Positions 27,877 through 37,070 are shown, counted from the stretch's first letter. The stretch: DNA of 64,000 bases from Bin87 sp965203855 (GCA_965203855.1 CBDBDN010000004.1:62001-126000), one strand, 5' to 3'. Notes: generated by a model from the letters alone, not told the origin. A program made the numbers and translations.

Positions 27877-29523
27877 TCAGAAAGACCATCCGGGGGAGCG
27901 GCGGAACGGCAACTGGCTGCCCTCCCGCACCGTGTGGCGCGCTTGTCCGAGCAGGGCGCTGAACAGCGGATGGGGCCGGTTGGGCCGGGACTGGAATTCG
28001 GGATGGAACTGCACGCCCACCATAAAGGGATGGTCGGGCACTTCCGCCGTTTCCACCAGCGCGCCGTCCGGCGACAGGCCGCTCATCACGATGCCCGACG
28101 CCTCCAGCGTTTCACGGTATTGGTTGTTGACTTCGTAGCGGTGGCGGTGTCGCTCCATAACTTCCGGGATGGCGTAAGCCTGGGCCATACGGGTGTTGGG
28201 CTGGGGCCGGAACGGATAATGCCCCAGCCGCATTGTGCCGCCCAGGTCGGTAACCGCCCGCTGCCCGTGCATAATATCAATGACGGGATAATCGCAATGC
28301 GGATCCAGCTCGGACGAGTTGGCGCGTTTCAGGCCGGTTACATTCCGGGCCCAGTCAATCACCATAACCTGCATACCCAGGCAGAGGCCCAGATAAGGAA
28401 CCTGCCGGAGGCGGGCATAGCGGCTGGTTTCCACCATACCCTCGACCCCTCTGGGGCCAAACCCGCCCGGCACTATGATGCCGCAGACGTCGTTGAGATG
28501 GGCTGCTGCGCCGTCGCGCTCAATGGCTTCGGAATGCACCCATTTGACGGCGGCGTGCCGGCCGCAGGCGGCGGCGGCGTGGCGCAGCGCTTCCCGCACC
28601 GACATATAGGAATCCGGGTATTCTACATACTTGCCCACTATGGCGATTGGCACGGCGTAATCGGCGGCGTCCATCCGAGCTACCAGCCGGCTCCAGTCCT
28701 GCAAGTCGCAATGGCCGTCCAGCCCCACCGCCTGCGAAAGGATGCGGCTGACGCCGAATTGTTCCATAATCAGCGGAACGCCGTACACATTGGCGACGGT
28801 AGGCATCGGAAAGATCGCTTCCGGCGCGACATCGCAGAACAGGGCCAGCTTGTCGCGAATGCCGTCGGTAATTTCGGTATCGCTGCGGCAAATCAAGGCG
28901 TCCGGCTGGATGCCGATGCTTCGCAACTCTTTTACGCTGTGCTGCGTCGGCTTGGTTTTCAGCTCCTCGGATGCCGAAATGTAGGGCAGCAGCGTTAGAT
29001 GAATGTAAAAAACTTTATCCCGCCCGACTTCGTTTCGCATCTGCCGTATAGCTTCCAGGAACGGCAGCCCTTCAATGTCGCCGACGGTGCCGCCGACTTC
29101 CACGACTACTACATCGGCGCCGGAGCTTTCGGCCAGTCCGGTGAGGCGGCTCTTGATTTCGTTGGTGAGATGGGGAACGGTCTGGATGGTGCCGCCGAGG
29201 AAATCGCCGCGCCGCTCGTTGGTAATCAGCGTCAGGTAGGCTTGCCCGGCGGTAACATTGCTGTCTCGGGTTAGTTCTACATCAATGAACCGCTCGTAAT
29301 GGCCCAGGTCCAGGTCGGTTTCGCCGCCGTCCCGGGTAACGAACACCTCGCCGTGCTGGTAGGGCGACATCGTGCCGGGATCCACATTGAGATAGGGATC
29401 CAGTTTGATAACCGTAACCGAAAGCCCCTGGCTTTTGAGGATGCGGCCGATGGATGCGACGCAGATCCCCTTGCCGATGGAGCTGACCACGCCCCCGGTT
29501 ACAAAGATAAACTTGGCGGGCAT
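27877..29523 (-). CDS. pyrG: CTP synthase (glutamine hydrolysing)
   Basis: 548 residues from ATG 29523 (MPAKFIFVTGGVVSSIGKG), the usual N-terminus. The synthetase domain has GGVVSSIGKG, KLDPYLNVDPGTMSPYQHGE and EVGGTVGDIEG. The C-terminal glutamine amidotransferase has the PGGFGPRG oxyanion strand, nucleophile Cys in YLGLCLGMQV and the His-Glu dyad in GVQFHPEF. It converts UTP, Gln and ATP to CTP. It stands alone downstream of two tRNA genes. A viperin gene that would consume a nucleotide triphosphate lies 2.4 kb upstream, but nothing indicates they are co-regulated. Confidence 0.97.
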   Translation of the reverse strand: MPAKFIFVTGGVVSSIGKGICVASIGRILKSQGLSVTVIKLDPYLNVDPGTMSPYQHGEVFVTRDGGETDLDLGHYERFIDVELTRDSNVTAGQAYLTLITNERRGDFLGGTIQTVPHLTNEIKSRLTGLAESSGADVVVVEVGGTVGDIEGLPFLEAIRQMRNEVGRDKVFYIHLTLLPYISASEELKTKPTQHSVKELRSIGIQPDALICRSDTEITDGIRDKLALFCDVAPEAIFPMPTVANVYGVPLIMEQFGVSRILSQAVGLDGHCDLQDWSRLVARMDAADYAVPIAIVGKYVEYPDSYMSVREALRHAAAACGRHAAVKWVHSEAIERDGAAAHLNDVCGIIVPGGFGPRGVEGMVETSRYARLRQVPYLGLCLGMQVMVIDWARNVTGLKRANSSELDPHCDYPVIDIMHGQRAVTDLGGTMRLGHYPFRPQPNTRMAQAYAIPEVMERHRHRYEVNNQYRETLEASGIVMSGLSPDGALVETAEVPDHPFMVGVQFHPEFQSRPNRPHPLFSALLGQARHTVREGSQLPFRRSPGWSF

Positions 29524-29847
29524 AGTATCCCCCGCGCGCCGAAACGGTGCGGCGCCGGGGCGGCGGCTCCGCCCGGCTCCCGTCGGCAGCGGGAATGGGA
29601 ATTCATCGGTGTCATCAGAACGAACAAGCAGTTCACGGGGCGAAACGCGCAGCGCCGGGAATGCAACAGAACAGTCGCAGTCGGCGCCCGGGCGTTCAAG
29701 GGATTCAGCGGGCGATGCCGGGGGCGCAGAACATCGGGCGCCGCGCGGTCGCATGGCGCATTATAAGCGGGGTAATTTCGCAGTGTCAAACCAAAGGGGC
29801 GGCGGGAAATGCGGTTTTCACGTCTCTATCTCTCTGTGAGATGGGAA
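29524..29847. other. Intergenic region, 324 bases, no gene seen
   Basis: Leader region of pyrG downstream of the tRNAs. I see neither a coding frame with a ribosome binding site nor a clear terminator; no pyrimidine attenuator could be identified by eye. Confidence 0.4.
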
Positions 29848-29932
29848 TGGTGGGGAAGGTGAGACTCGAACTCACACGCCCAAAGGCACATGATCCTAAG
29901 TCATGCTCGTCTGCCAATTCCGACACTTCCCC
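29848..29932 (-). tRNA. tRNA-Leu (anticodon UAG)
   Basis: Acceptor GGGGAAG/CTTCCCC, D-arm, anticodon loop CTTAGGA (anticodon TAG), a class II variable arm (GCC-TTTG-GGC) and T-arm GTTCGAGTC; the CCA end is encoded (29848-29850). Reads CUA leucine codons. Confidence 0.97.
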
Positions 29933-29985
29933 GGCAAATCGGGCCATCCCGTACCAATACGGTGGCAGTGGGTTAGAGAATAAAA

Positions 29986-30061
29986 TGGTGACCCGCCTCG
30001 GGGTCGAACCGAGAACCTGCTGATTAAGAGTCAGCTGCTCTGCCAGTTGAGCTAGCGGGCC
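29986..30061 (-). tRNA. tRNA-Lys (anticodon CUU)
   Basis: Acceptor GGCCCGC paired with GCGGGTC, anticodon loop CTCTTAA (anticodon CTT), T-arm GGTTCGACC, encoded CCA. It lies 54 bases upstream of tRNA-Leu on the same strand and is probably co-transcribed. Confidence 0.97.
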
Positions 30062-30143
30062 AAACTTGCGCCGGCAAAACGGAACTAAACCGCCCGGCAA
30101 GCGCATCTATCAGGCTACCAATAACCCGCTGTGGTGTCAAGAA

Positions 30144-31856
30144 TCAGCCGCGCGGCGCGCCTTTCCGATGCCTGCGGCTTTTGCGGCGCTGCTGCCAGGC
30201 GTTGTAAGCGGCGGGTTCGCCGAGACGCCGGGCCGTTTTGGCGTACTTTATCCCTTGCCGGGCGTTGCCCAGGGCAAAGGCGCAGGTCGCAGCGTCCAGG
30301 TGGGCCAGCGCATAGTCCGGCCGGGCGGCAATCACCGCCTCAAACTCGGCCAGCGCAGCATCATGCCGGGGCAGCATCATCAGAGTATATCCGGTAGCAT
30401 ATTGGAGATGCGGCGTCGGTTCAGGCAAAAGCGCGGCGGCTCGTTCCAGTTCGGCCAGAGCTTCGTCATAAGCGCCGTAGTTGGCCAGGATGATGCCGAT
30501 TTCCACGCGGGGATTATCCCAATCGGGCAGGAGGCCGGAAGCGATTTTGCATTCGGTAACACCTTCATCGATAAGGTCTCGGTTTCGCAAGTGTTTGCCT
30601 ACCATACCGAGAAATGAACCGAGGTCGAAGTGGGCCGTAGGGTTGGCTGGAAAATCGCGCACCAGAGCGCGACGGGTTGCGATACCATCATCCCATGCCT
30701 GTAACATTAATGTCGGATCGCCGCGGGCAAAGCGGTCGTAATCAATGTTGTTTGCACGCGCCGCCAGCCGGACGGCAATCTCAAAGTCGCCTTCGTGGGT
30801 CACACCGGGCGCAGCGTCTTTGATGTCTTGCGCCAAGCCGGCAGCGGAACTAGTTCCCGTATTCACTGCGCCGACGGTTTGAAACGAAACTTCCCAAGGC
30901 ACGGCAGCCGCCAGAATGTCCCTTTTCCAATCATCATTAGGTTCCAATTCGGCAAGACGACGCAGCAAGATATAGGTTTGCGGAAAAGTTGTCCCATATT
31001 GCAAAGTGTAGTAGTAGGTTTCGGCCGCTTCGGAGATAGGCGGTATCTCAATTTCGTTGATACTTTGGTTAATCAGACGGATGAAACGAAACAGGGCGGC
31101 GCTCAATTCAAGTACTTGGTCGCGGCCAATCAGCGGTACTAGGAGGTCGGCAAGTTGGGCGAAAGCGAACTGCCGGCGAATGTCCTGCTCCAGTTGCAGT
31201 GCGGTGGCGCCGTCAATCCGGTCGGCAAGGGCGGCGGCGATGACGGCGATATGCTCCGGCGTGGGGCGATGGACGCCGTCCAGCCAGTTGTCAACCGTCG
31301 TTTCGGAAACTTCCAGTTGCTCTGCCAGTTGGCCGCGGGTGAGGCTGGCCAAGCCGGCCATAACCCGCAGCAATTGGCCGCCGCCGTTTTCCTGCGCCCA
31401 CAGCGGCGTTTCCGGCAAGTCCGGTTCCAGCTCGGCCAGGCGCAGCATGGCGAACACGCGCAAAGCCAGCTCTACCGTCAGGATGCGGAGAAAGCCGACT
31501 GCCGCCGGGCCGGAGTCATCCGTCCGCCCGGAGTGGCTCAGCATCGTGGCTACCAAGTTATCCCAGCGATACGCCACGCAGTCTATCGCAGCCGCAATGA
31601 TGCTTGATGTAGATGCGCCATACTGCCGGAACACGGGCGGCTCGGGAACGATTCCTTGCTCCACCAGCGCTTCGCCCAGAGCCAGGAATAGCTGCGTGAA
31701 GTTGTGCTCGTTGACCGGCTGGCCGCCAAAGAACCGCCGCGCGGTTCGGCTATTGAGCGCTGCGTGGTCAATATCAAGCGCCTTGACTACCGCGCCGATT
31801 ATCTGCCCGCTGTACACGGTCAGCAATGGGCGCATATTTTCCGTTGCGTTGTGCAT
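30144..31856 (-). CDS. HTH (XRE-like) and TPR-repeat protein, downstream of viperin
   Basis: 570 residues from ATG 31856; a TTG seven codons upstream is the alternative. Residues about 165-215 (SLTRGQLAEQLEVSETTVDNWLDG) are a textbook helix-turn-helix. The C-terminal 200 residues contain tetratricopeptide-like repeats (NPTAHFDLGSFLGMVGKHL, YDEALAELERAAALLPEP, HDAALAEFEAVIAARPDYALAHLDAA). The N-terminal 160 residues are helical and unrecognised. It starts 57 bases after the viperin stop, same strand, so the two are probably one operon. I infer a regulator or infection sensor for the viperin locus; a generic TPR scaffold is the alternative. Confidence 0.8.
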   Translation of the reverse strand: MHNATENMRPLLTVYSGQIIGAVVKALDIDHAALNSRTARRFFGGQPVNEHNFTQLFLALGEALVEQGIVPEPPVFRQYGASTSSIIAAAIDCVAYRWDNLVATMLSHSGRTDDSGPAAVGFLRILTVELALRVFAMLRLAELEPDLPETPLWAQENGGGQLLRVMAGLASLTRGQLAEQLEVSETTVDNWLDGVHRPTPEHIAVIAAALADRIDGATALQLEQDIRRQFAFAQLADLLVPLIGRDQVLELSAALFRFIRLINQSINEIEIPPISEAAETYYYTLQYGTTFPQTYILLRRLAELEPNDDWKRDILAAAVPWEVSFQTVGAVNTGTSSAAGLAQDIKDAAPGVTHEGDFEIAVRLAARANNIDYDRFARGDPTLMLQAWDDGIATRRALVRDFPANPTAHFDLGSFLGMVGKHLRNRDLIDEGVTECKIASGLLPDWDNPRVEIGIILANYGAYDEALAELERAAALLPEPTPHLQYATGYTLMMLPRHDAALAEFEAVIAARPDYALAHLDAATCAFALGNARQGIKYAKTARRLGEPAAYNAWQQRRKSRRHRKGAPRG

Positions 31857-31912
31857 CGCTGCATATTCTCCCGGCAATCACCGGCGGCGCTGCCAGTTAG
31901 AAACAAGCCCGT

Positions 31913-32800
31913 TCAGGCGGCGCGCGCATTGCGCCAATCGTACAGCCCGCCCCGACGCCGGAACTTGTCGGCATCGGCGGCTACATCCTGCAAGGCTTCC
32001 GCAATGCCAACTTCCAGGATGGGCCGGCTATAGCGGTGTCCGCCCTGCGTATTGTCAAAGAAGCGGCCGGCCGGGTCAATCATCAGGTAGCTGCCCCGCA
32101 TCAAGTCGTTACTCTCCGGCGCTAGTGTGATGCCGTCTGCTGCCACGGTGCGATGACGGCGAATGTAGGCGTCAAATTGAGCGTCGGTTACGGCGGCGCG
32201 CGCAATGCCGGCGTCGTTTTGCCCGGCAACGGGCAGGGCCTGAAAGATTTTCCAGCGTTCCGGCCGGGCCTCGCGGATGAGCCCCGTCAAATCGTCATCA
32301 TAGTTGTCTGCCGATACGACGGTGTTGATTTTCAGCCGAATGCCGCGCGCTTTGACCAGATTGACGATTTGCAGATAGTCCGGTTCACCCAAAGGCCCGG
32401 CTGTCGTAGTGCGCCCGCTGCGGAGGTTCCGTTCCGGGTCAACCGTGTCCACGCTCAAGGTGAGCCAATCCAGCCATTCGGATACTGCGTCCAGCCATTC
32501 GCCGGTAGTTTTAGTGCCGTTGGTTACTATGCTGGCAGTCATTCCGCCCGCGCGGGCGGTGCGGAGCAGATTCGGCAGCCACGGACATAGCGTCGGCTCG
32601 CCGCCGGCGAAGTTGATTTTCTCAAAGCCGGCTTCCGCTATCAGGCGCACTACGGCGATGCAATCCTCACGCCCCAAGTGGCCTTTCGGCAGGATGCTAT
32701 CCTTGACATCCAGGAATTGGGCGAAGCAGAATCCGCACTGCATATTGCAGGGTTGCCAGAAGTGAAAATTGACGGACGGGATGTCGGTTGCGGTTGTCAT
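31913..32800 (-). CDS. Prokaryotic viperin (radical SAM nucleotide dehydratase)
   Basis: 295 residues from ATG 32800, with GGGAGG five bases upstream. The viperin signatures occur in order: NFHFWQPCNMQCGFCFAQF (CxxxCxxC cluster, Cys18/22/25), EKINFAGGEPTLCPWLP, SIVTNGT, SVDTVDPERN, LKINTVVSADNYDDD, RWKIFQALPVAG, LAPESNDLMRGSYLMIDPAGRF and the terminal RRGGLYDW. The last five blocks align with the nucleotide-binding C-terminal half of animal viperin, not with MoaA-type enzymes. Viperins convert CTP, UTP or GTP to 3'-deoxy-3',4'-didehydro forms that stop viral RNA synthesis. Which nucleotide is used here is unknown. It heads an operon with the HTH-TPR gene and is divergent from the nuclease-methyltransferase. 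Confidence 0.92.
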   Translation of the reverse strand: MTTATDIPSVNFHFWQPCNMQCGFCFAQFLDVKDSILPKGHLGREDCIAVVRLIAEAGFEKINFAGGEPTLCPWLPNLLRTARAGGMTASIVTNGTKTTGEWLDAVSEWLDWLTLSVDTVDPERNLRSGRTTTAGPLGEPDYLQIVNLVKARGIRLKINTVVSADNYDDDLTGLIREARPERWKIFQALPVAGQNDAGIARAAVTDAQFDAYIRRHRTVAADGITLAPESNDLMRGSYLMIDPAGRFFDNTQGGHRYSRPILEVGIAEALQDVAADADKFRRRGGLYDWRNARAA

Positions 32801-33068
32801 TATGCCTCCCGTATCCGCACGCCGTTTGGATTTGTCGGTCGGCGCGCTACCGCATACAGCGTATGGCGAGGGCAAGTTAATGATAACCCAAGTTGCCCGG
32901 ACAATTTCGGCAATGGCCGGGCAAGCCGGACGACCGGAGCAAGCCCGCCGGCGCTGCCGATGATTAGTAAAAAGCCCGTCTAACGCAAAATGTGTCAAGC
33001 GGCAACTTGACGGCGTCAAACGAAACACAGTACCATCCTGCCGAATACCGAGGGGACTGGAATCGTAA
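32801..33068. promoter_or_regulatory. Divergent control region between viperin and the methyltransferase
   Basis: 268 bases without a credible gene. It contains two nested inverted repeats: GTCAAG-N6-CTTGAC (32994-33011) and TTGACG-G-CGTCAA (33007-33019). TTGACG could also serve as the -35 of the plus-strand gene, with TACCAT about 18 bases on as -10. A regulator bound here could therefore block the methyltransferase promoter, and possibly the viperin side too. Confidence 0.45.
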
Positions 33069-36000
33069 ATGCCACTGGAAGAGCCGCAGCTGAATGGGCG
33101 CATCGCCAGCCTGATTACCGCAATGACCGCCGGGCTGAACTGGACGGTGCGCGAGGAACTCTGGGATGCCCTGCGCGGGCCGCGCACCAAGCCCGACATC
33201 CTCATTACCCGGCCTGATGCGCCCCCCATCGTGCTGGAGAACGAATATCATCCGGCAAGCACCGTTTATGACGACTGCATACGATGCCTCGGACGCGAGC
33301 TCAACCCGGAGGCAGCCGGGGCCGCCGGGCTGGTTAGTACGGTCATCGCGATCCGCTCCCCGCTTGCCCTGCGGGATTGCGCCACCGGGGACGAAGCCCG
33401 GCAGCTGCTGGCCGACCACGCCGTGAACCTGGAATACGCCGTCTATCAAAGCGCGGAATCCGGGCATATCCGTTTCCCACGGGCAGGCTACCTGTCCGGC
33501 AGCATCCGCAATCTGGTTGAATTCATCCGCCCGGCGGCGGAACCGCGCGATGCCATTGCCGCCGCCGCCCAATCCCTGGAGGAAGGCACTGAGGTCGCCG
33601 CCCAGCTGATACTGCTGGCGGCGCGCGGCGATGGCGTTAATGTCGGCCCCCGCATCGGCGAGCAGTTGCGCCAGCCCTGGCCGTCCCCAATGCCCAAGCC
33701 CCCCCAAACCAACCACGAACGTCAGCAAGCCCAAGCCGACCAGACCGCCCGCGAACAGACGGCCAAAATGTGCGCCGCCATTATCATTAACGCGCTGGCC
33801 TATCAGCAAAACCTGGCCGGCTACCAGGGCATCAGAGACCTGGAGGACATTCGGAGTACTACCGTCGGCGGCCGCCTCACCAAGATGGCCGTTCTTGATG
33901 AGTGGAACAACATCCTCAATGTCAACTACTGGCCGATTTTTCACATCGCCAAAGAGCTGCTGCTGAAAATCCCGTCGCCGGCCGTGACCGGTATGCTGCC
34001 CGGCATGGTTAGTACCGCCAATGTCATCGGGCCCGCCATCCGGCAGAATGACGTGGCCGGAACGGTATTCCAACGGCTGATTGCCGACCGGGAAACTCTC
34101 AAAACTTACTACACCCGCCCGGAGTCCACTACGCTAATCGCCCATTTGGCCGTACCGGAAAATCTGGATTGGGGCGACCCCGATACTGTGCGGAATTATC
34201 ACATCGCCGACTACGCCTGCGGCACTGGCGGGCTGGTATTGGCCGCGTACCAGAGAGTCCGGGAACTGCACCGCAACAACGGCGGCGACCCCGACGCTCT
34301 CCACGCTTATATGATGGAAAAGGCTCTTACTGGCTGCGACATTATGCCGGCCGCCGTGCACCTTACTTCGTCCTTGCTGACATCGGTAGCTCCGCGCCAA
34401 ATTTACCGCGGCACCCGCAACATACTTTACCCATTCGGCGGCCGCAAGCGCATTGATGACAGAGGCAACATTATCCGGGACGCCGACGGGAATCCAACCA
34501 CCGAAACGGACGATAAAGGACGTCCTATTGTTGATATTGGTTCGCTGGCGCTGCTGAATGTCGGCAATGACACTTCGCAGGCGGTTTTGCCGTTGAGCGC
34601 GCAAATGGCGATGGGTTCTAACGGGACGCGCAAACCCGTTGAAGTGTCGATGCCTTCGCTCAGCCAAAGCCTGGTGATAATGAACCCGCCGTTCACCAAG
34701 CCCACCAAACACGCTAAACGCAGCTCCGACCATGTTGACCCTACCAACCCGGCCTTCGCCGCTTTTGGCGCTACCGACGATGAGCAAAGGGCAATGAAAG
34801 CCCTGACCGATCGCTTGGGCAAAGGAACAGTCAGCGACGGCAACGCCGGATTAGGTACGCAGTTTGCCGCAGTGGCCAACAATATGGTGAAACCCAACGG
34901 ACACATTGCATTAATCCTGCCTCTTTCCGCTATGCTGGGCGGTAGTTACGAAAAACAGCAGGAATGGAGTTGGCAAAAGTTGCGCCGTTTGCTGTGCGAC
35001 GGTTACAACGACATTGTAGTAATGTCTATTGCCCAACCAACCGCATCGGACTCGTCTTTCTCAGCAGATACCGACCTTTCCGAAGTAATCGTCATTGCGC
35101 GCCGTTTGGGAACGGGCGAAACCCCGGCGCAGCGGGCGCATTTTGTGAATCTCAAAGAACGCCCCGGCGATAAAATCGCAGCCCAGGAAATAGCGCGCGC
35201 GGTCCGGCGGGCAATTAGTTCGCTTACAACCCTGAACACAGATGCGCCAATCCGTATTGGCGACGCCGCAATTGGCAGTGTCAGCTTGGAGGAAATTCAT
35301 CGGCAGGAAAGATGGACTACCGTACGGGTTGTCAACGTCGGCCTGGCCCGCAGAGCCAGACAGATTAGTAAAGGCAGTTTGTCTCTGCCGCAGCGTCCTC
35401 AATCCATTGACCTACCAATGGCGCCGATAGGCAGAATAGGACGCATCGGCCCATTGCATCGCGACATCGTCGAACGAGGGCCTTTCACTAGAACCGACGG
35501 CGCCAATGCGGGCACCGAGTGGCCGATGCTGTGGAGCCGGGATTTTTCTACGCAAGTGGCCATGGCGACCGCGCCGGACAGCGCCGGCGTCGTCCGAGAT
35601 GGGCAACTTGACGCAGCCGCTATGCTGTGGCAGCGCGCCAGCCGTCTGCATATAAATATCGGCTTCGGCTTCAATTCCAGCGCTACGGCAGCCGCCTACA
35701 CGGAAATGCCGTCCCTAGGCGGTCGCGCTTGGCCTAATCTGCAAATGGACACTGCCGATATGGAGAAGGCCGCTTGCGTATGGCTCAATGGAACGCTGGG
35801 GATAATTACATACTGGATTGAAAGCAACCGTACCCAAGACGCGCGCGGCGTAACCACAGTAACTTCTATAGCAGGCATTCCGATGCTTGATGTTACGCAA
35901 ATCGGCAGCGACCGCCTCCAGGCCGCCGTCCAAATCTACGACGACCTGTGCCGACAACAGATGCTGCCCGCCAATGAAGCTTGGCATGACCCCGTGCGGC

Positions 36001-36137
36001 AAGAGCTGGACCGCCGCATCCTCACCGAAGTGCTGGGGCTGGATACTGCGGCGGTGGAGCAGCTGGCAATCCTCCGCAACCAGTGGTGCGCCGAGCCTAC
36101 CGTCACCTCTACCAAAGGCACCGGGCCGGCGAGCTGA
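33069..36137 (+). CDS. Adenine-specific DNA methyltransferase fused to nuclease-like N-terminus
   Basis: 1022 residues. The N-terminal 150 residues have TKPDILITRPDAPPIVLENE followed by YHPASTVYDD, a PD-(D/E)XK-like pattern (Asp, then E-x-E). The methyltransferase core has motif I DYACGTGGLVLAAY (about residue 380), CDIMPAAVHLTSSLL (motif II/III area) and catalytic NPPF at about 538, the order of gamma-class N6-adenine enzymes such as HsdM. The last 270 residues may recognise DNA. This layout suggests a single-chain, type IIG-like restriction-modification or phage-exclusion enzyme. No separate specificity subunit is present. It is divergently transcribed from viperin. Confidence 0.82.
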   Translation: MPLEEPQLNGRIASLITAMTAGLNWTVREELWDALRGPRTKPDILITRPDAPPIVLENEYHPASTVYDDCIRCLGRELNPEAAGAAGLVSTVIAIRSPLALRDCATGDEARQLLADHAVNLEYAVYQSAESGHIRFPRAGYLSGSIRNLVEFIRPAAEPRDAIAAAAQSLEEGTEVAAQLILLAARGDGVNVGPRIGEQLRQPWPSPMPKPPQTNHERQQAQADQTAREQTAKMCAAIIINALAYQQNLAGYQGIRDLEDIRSTTVGGRLTKMAVLDEWNNILNVNYWPIFHIAKELLLKIPSPAVTGMLPGMVSTANVIGPAIRQNDVAGTVFQRLIADRETLKTYYTRPESTTLIAHLAVPENLDWGDPDTVRNYHIADYACGTGGLVLAAYQRVRELHRNNGGDPDALHAYMMEKALTGCDIMPAAVHLTSSLLTSVAPRQIYRGTRNILYPFGGRKRIDDRGNIIRDADGNPTTETDDKGRPIVDIGSLALLNVGNDTSQAVLPLSAQMAMGSNGTRKPVEVSMPSLSQSLVIMNPPFTKPTKHAKRSSDHVDPTNPAFAAFGATDDEQRAMKALTDRLGKGTVSDGNAGLGTQFAAVANNMVKPNGHIALILPLSAMLGGSYEKQQEWSWQKLRRLLCDGYNDIVVMSIAQPTASDSSFSADTDLSEVIVIARRLGTGETPAQRAHFVNLKERPGDKIAAQEIARAVRRAISSLTTLNTDAPIRIGDAAIGSVSLEEIHRQERWTTVRVVNVGLARRARQISKGSLSLPQRPQSIDLPMAPIGRIGRIGPLHRDIVERGPFTRTDGANAGTEWPMLWSRDFSTQVAMATAPDSAGVVRDGQLDAAAMLWQRASRLHINIGFGFNSSATAAAYTEMPSLGGRAWPNLQMDTADMEKAACVWLNGTLGIITYWIESNRTQDARGVTTVTSIAGIPMLDVTQIGSDRLQAAVQIYDDLCRQQMLPANEAWHDPVRQELDRRILTEVLGLDTAAVEQLAILRNQWCAEPTVTSTKGTGPAS

Positions 36138-36164
36138 CGCCCCGGTGCGGGCAGTTTGATCAGA

Positions 36165-37049
36165 CTATTGCGCGTAAGAGTTAACCGTTACCGCCGCGCC
36201 GCTGCCCACGCCCAGCACGACCGCCGCGCTGCCGTCCACCACCGCTATTTCCAGGCGGCCATGGCTGCCCAGCAGGGCGCGCACCGCGCCGGCCGGCCCC
36301 AGCGGGTCGTGGAAAGAACCGGACAGGCCGGCGATGTCATGGCCGGCGATGCCGACGGTCAAGGGAGCATCGCCCATACTGGCGATGGTATCGGCAGTAA
36401 TGTCGGTAACCAGGTTGCCGAAAGCGTCGGCGTAGATCACCTGGCCCTGTACGGCGTTGTTCCGCCAGCGGGGTATGGGCAGCGGCAGGGCGATAATCTC
36501 CGCCGCCGGCTTGCCCAACGCGTCGGGGGATGCTCCCAACGACAGATGGGCCGCCGCCGGCGCGAACACATCCCGCCCGTGAAAGGTGCGGCTTACCGGA
36601 TGCCGCCAGTAGTCCGGGTTAGTCAACCGCCAGACGCGACAACCGGCCGGCGGCGGCCCGCCGCCGGCCGCAGCGGCATTAGTATCCGCGCTGGCATCCG
36701 CATTAGAATCGGCATCGCCGAAAGCGGCGTCATAGCGGCGGCAAACCAGGGTAAGCAGGCCGTTGTCCGGGGCAATAAAGCGGTAGTCGGGCGTTTCCAG
36801 CAGGATGGCGGCGCGGTCGGTGCCGACGCCGGGATCTACTACGGCCACGAAAATGCTGCCGCGCGGAAAATAGCCGCACGAGTCGGCAAGGATGACGGCG
36901 CCGTGCCGAATGTCCTGCGCTCCGATGCCGTGAGTCAGGTCAATAACGCTGGCGGCGGGATTAATGCCGGCGATGACGCCGCGCATCATCCCAACATAAC
37001 CGTCGGCCAGCCCAAAATCGGTAGCCAGGACAATGGGCGGGTCTGTCAT
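36165..37049 (-). CDS. SAM hydroxide adenosyltransferase (SAM hydrolase, DUF62 family)
   Basis: 294 residues. LATDFGLADGYVGMMRGVI (Asp in TDFG), VIDLTHGI, GSIFVAVVDPGVGTDRAAI, FIAPDNGLL and the later TFHGRDVFAPAAAHLS are the conserved blocks of the chlorinase/fluorinase superfamily. Most bacterial members hydrolyse SAM to adenosine and methionine using a water-activating Asp-Arg-His set (here DFG...GRD). A 20-residue Asp/Ala-rich insertion (about residues 110-130) separates the two domains and looks like a flexible loop gained late. It lies 22 bases after two tiny membrane ORFs, but the functional link is unclear. Confidence 0.9.
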   Translation of the reverse strand: MTDPPIVLATDFGLADGYVGMMRGVIAGINPAASVIDLTHGIGAQDIRHGAVILADSCGYFPRGSIFVAVVDPGVGTDRAAILLETPDYRFIAPDNGLLTLVCRRYDAAFGDADSNADASADTNAAAAGGGPPPAGCRVWRLTNPDYWRHPVSRTFHGRDVFAPAAAHLSLGASPDALGKPAAEIIALPLPIPRWRNNAVQGQVIYADAFGNLVTDITADTIASMGDAPLTVGIAGHDIAGLSGSFHDPLGPAGAVRALLGSHGRLEIAVVDGSAAVVLGVGSGAAVTVNSYAQ

Positions 37050-37070
37050 AACGGCCTAGAGATGGCGCGG

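Noticed and set aside
27877..32800. CTP synthase as a functional part of the viperin locus
   Set aside because: pyrG is a universal housekeeping gene with its own tRNA neighbours between it and viperin; proximity alone is not evidence.
32964..34073. Minus-strand frame of 369 residues upstream of viperin
   Set aside because: It lies inside the methyltransferase coding region and has no start signal or motif; the viperin start is well defined at 32800.
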